From: Phytoseiulus persimilis
Taxonomy: Eukaryota; Arthropoda; Arachnida; Mesostigmata; Phytoseiidae
Reading direction: 5' to 3'
Length of the DNA: 64,000 nt
NCBI GenBank assembly: GCA_037576195.1
Contig: CM075102.1
Location: 43,396,745-43,460,744, forward strand
Below, one piece after another: positions 60,901 to 64,000 of this stretch. Below the pieces are notes generated by a model, which worked only from the letters and a program-made list of their open reading frames with translations, made no database searches and was not told the origin of the DNA. Position 1 is the first letter of the stretch, and every line of letters starts with the position of its first letter. The position numbers and the translations under genes are program-made.

Positions 60901-63900
60901 ACAGGGATAGCGAACGATGTCGACGAAGACGACGATGTCTCCCGCCGATGGTCGTCGAGACCGACAGAGACAAAGCATTATATTACACTCAGATAACGAC
61001 GACATTTGAAGACGACAACGGCGGAAACAGCAATGTCACCATAGGTTCTCATGGGGAACGAAAAGGCAATAAAAAATGGATCCTCCCACGAACCCTATCA
61101 GGCATCAAGTCAGTCGGAATTCTAGAGCCGGTGTGAGCAGAGGTATACGGCAGTTTAGCAAAGAACTTCTAAGATTCCTCCAAGGGGCTCCACGAGGTCT
61201 CCCGATCCATGGGGAAATCGTTGCTCCAACCGTGGGGTCATCCACTCACAAGAACCTCATGGGCCTCGGACCGAGCGGAACTTTGGATTCCTCGGAAAGA
61301 TGTGCGAAAGGAAGGCAGAGTTGAAATCCCCCTTCTGCCGCTCCGGGAAGGGAACGAGACGATAGCGGAAGTCAGTCACTTGGGCGGGCAGACAGTCGTT
61401 AGCCCGACACGAGTTGGTAATGTGCTCGAAGAAATAAAACCATCAGCTCCCTTCACGTGTCAGCCTGTCTGGTGGGCCGGTCTGCTTCCTTCGCTCGTTC
61501 GTTATTTCCTCCTCCTTTGTCTCAATGCTCGCAGCAAGGTGTCTTTATCGTCGTTGTCGTGTTGTCTACAAAGTCAGTGACGCCTCCTTGTGGTGCTATT
61601 CCCCTTCGGGCAGCAGCTGCTGTTCCTCTTCCCCGTTGAGTTCGCTCCCTGCATCATCGCTCCCACGCCTCGTACTCCTGGTAGGTGTTCTCAACGAAGT
61701 GAGCGGGAGAAAAAGCGTTGAGACGTCTAAACCTATTACGTGCGGAGCAGTGCAACCGCGGACGTGAACTGGAAATCCGTGCGCGCTGCCGCAAGTTAAC
61801 GAGGTTAGCCGCCGTCACAGCAGCAACCTCAACCGCGCAGCACGCGGGAAATATTATTTGTTATTACCTCCAAACTGATCAACGCCCGCAAACACCTCTG
61901 CCGCCCACCCCGGCGGTGTTGTCGACAGCGACTTGATTTCACTCGTGCTCACCCAGAGAACGTCTCGCGGGATCCCCGTTTCCTCCGAGGAATAACGTTG
62001 AAAGGAAAGACTGCGTCGCTTCTCAAGACTCCCTTCGTGTTCACGAAGGGAACCAGAGCTAACGAGGTGAACGACTGGAGGAGGGTGTAGATAGACATAA
62101 CGGCAACGAGGAATGTCGAGTAAGAAACGAGCATGTTGAAAGAATATCAGTGAAAATATGATTCCGCGTCGCCCTTAACGTCCTCAGCATGAGAAGTCGA
62201 TACGAGGGTGGTCGTGGCTGGCGCCTTCGCTGCAGGAAATGGCGGAGAGCGCTGATAGGACAAAGATGTCCTCTCGTGCCTCCCTCACTCTCAGCACTCA
62301 TTTCAGCAGTCGGGCGTTTCGTTAGTTGGTTCGAAGTTCGTGTCCTCCTCTCGAGGAAGGGGGAGTTCTTTGCGGTTCCGTTTTGAAGTGACACTGTCTG
62401 TCTCGCCCCACCGGGACTAGCTGTGGTAATGGAATCATCTTTCACGTAGTTTCGTATCCACCCACCATCCGCTCGCCTGAAGAGCATGGAAATCCGTGCT
62501 GCTGTGAGTCCTCGATATCAGATGTTCGCTATCACGAGCGTCTCTGATGTTTGACATCGGATCTTTCGGCGCTGCGAACGATTGAGTTCACCCCGATACA
62601 GAGCTCCGCTAATTCAAGTTTACGATTTGAACCCCCCTTCATGAGAGCTGATCATCCGGTGCGCCTAACGTGTGGTTGCCTCCGTTAAGTCGGTGAGACG
62701 TGCGAAAATGACACTGCGCGGTGTGCTTCCTCCATGCCTTCGCTCATCAGCCGCGTGCGGCTCGATTATTCCTACTGCTTGTCCAAGGATTTTTTTCCGA
62801 GGCAGGGACTCAGCAGCTGAAAATTATTCGAAGATGCTACCATCGAAACCCTCCACGAAATCTGTCGGTCTTGGGCATCAAAACCGTGGGCCCTGCTATC
62901 ACCGGGAGCGTCAGGCAGCGGTCTTGGCCCCTCTGCTAGGCGAACCACAACTAAGTGAGGTACATCATCCCTCCGGTGAGGGAACGAATGGCGAAAGGGG
63001 ACCGGGCACGGAAGCAAAAAAATCTCGAACAATACTTGCGAGCCATCACTGGCTATTTTCCCTCCGCCTGTCAACTGCAGACCACCAGAGATGGTTCATC
63101 AGTGGATTGGCGATCATAGCCGTCCAGGAAACTTAATTTTGACGGTGAATGACAGACAAGCGAGCAGCTCGGCGCTCAACTAAACTGTCAGCTGAGCGGC
63201 CACTCGGGCGCTTCGAGATTTTTGATTGTTGCCGTCAAAGTGATTTTCTCGTACCCGGCTGCTAAGGAGGAAAAATTGAATCTGATTTGCAAATCACCCT
63301 AATGAGCCCCGCCTGCTTTCGGGGGAGCGATCCAACCTCATAGTAGTTCGGTGTCTTGGAGCGATGGTCTTCGTCGACGTCGTCCTGATCACTCGACGCT
63401 GCTGCGGTTGTCATCCTCCAAGAAGGAAAAATTGCAAGTTGGAGAGCTCGAGCTAAATCAAGAGGAAGAAAACACTTCCGCGACCTCTACGGTTCGGGTC
63501 GTTCCCCCCATGCGTCTTCTGTATGATCGCCGGAGCCCCCGGCAGGTTGCGGGCTTCTTCTTCATTTCTGCGAAATTAACGTCGACCCGGAGGAGCCCCT
63601 TCAGATGGCTCCCGACAGCTAAAAAAAAAATGTGGACTCGGATGAAGACAGGAAAGCGAGTTGAATGTGAGGTAGGGCCCAACGGAACAACGACTTCGGA
63701 GCAGGAAAATATAGCTCCAACCGTTCTCTTTCCGAGTTCTTATTTCTCAAAAGCCCGACCATCAAATTCGGAGAAGCTTTACTCACTCAGTGGGATCTGG
63801 GATCTTGGAAATTAAATACGCTCTAGCTGAGATTGGCCCCGACACAGTTCAGCCGGAGCGGCAAGTCGAGCAAGGCGTTCGGCGGAGTGAGTAACGCGCT

Positions 63901-64000
63901 CCAGTCCTTGCTACTACAGCCCCAGTTCTCGACGTAGCCGCTGTGTTGTTTCCTCCTCCCCACGGCGGCCGGCCGTGTACGTCGTCATTCTTTGTTCTTT

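Larger units (their letters stand above)
42908..64000. other. Long CpG-rich stretch without a recognised gene
   Basis: I find no known protein domain on either strand in these 21 kb. Several long frames exist: 44708-45382 + (224 codons), 53271-54050 + (259) and 52589-53281 - (230). All are rich in Arg, Ser and Pro, overlap frames on other strands and lack motifs, as expected in GC-rich noncoding DNA. Simple repeats are common: GACA and CGAG/GGCG runs at 46313-46381, G and GGGGA runs near 44565 and 52726, AAGA near 54510-54535, and alternating purine-pyrimidine sequence at 57775-57920. It may be the intron or upstream region of a large gene that lies outside the window. Confidence 0.45.

Overview
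This window looks like animal nuclear DNA, most likely from an arthropod with a fairly compact genome. The grounds are a lipase gene split by GT-AG introns of 96-683 bases, large gene-poor stretches, decayed hAT and Helitron transposons, a short hAT-type MITE, and no operons or ribosome binding sites. Base composition is near 50% G+C by eye. A mite or other chelicerate is my best guess from the intronless, multicopy SLC18B1-like transporters, but the sequence alone does not settle the taxon.

Layout. 0-12.5 kb: no gene recognised, apart from the 3' end of a degenerate hAT transposon at about 0.7-1.2 kb. 12.5-33 kb: an array, all on the + strand, of single-exon MFS transporters of the SLC18B1 type. 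It has three intact genes (12592-13863, 15278-16654, 23820-25211) followed by two decayed copies (about 27640-28085 and 31860-32885). The spacers hold the MITE, a second hAT remnant and a Helitron Rep fragment. 38.4-42.5 kb: an eight-exon acid-lipase-family gene on the - strand, which I assembled from splice sites; it encodes about 509 residues with a signal peptide. 42.5-64 kb: a CpG-rich tract with simple repeats and a G-quadruplex-type motif but no recognisable gene. It includes one ATG-to-donor open segment head-to-head with the lipase that could be a first exon.

Function. The transporters are predicted 12-helix membrane proteins related to the vesicular polyamine/amine carriers (SLC18 group); the substrate cannot be read from sequence. 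The lipase is probably secreted or lysosomal. It keeps the Ser-Asp-His triad but has unusual residues at the oxyanion strand and nucleophile elbow. Nothing links the lipase to the transporters beyond proximity.

I found no tRNA, rRNA, CRISPR array or prokaryotic feature. I did not find a clearly new biological system. The most informative structure is the transporter array with its two decayed copies. At this composition a stop occurs about every 23 codons by chance, so a few open frames of 160-230 codons are expected in 64 kb without any meaning. I used this to discount unexplained long frames.
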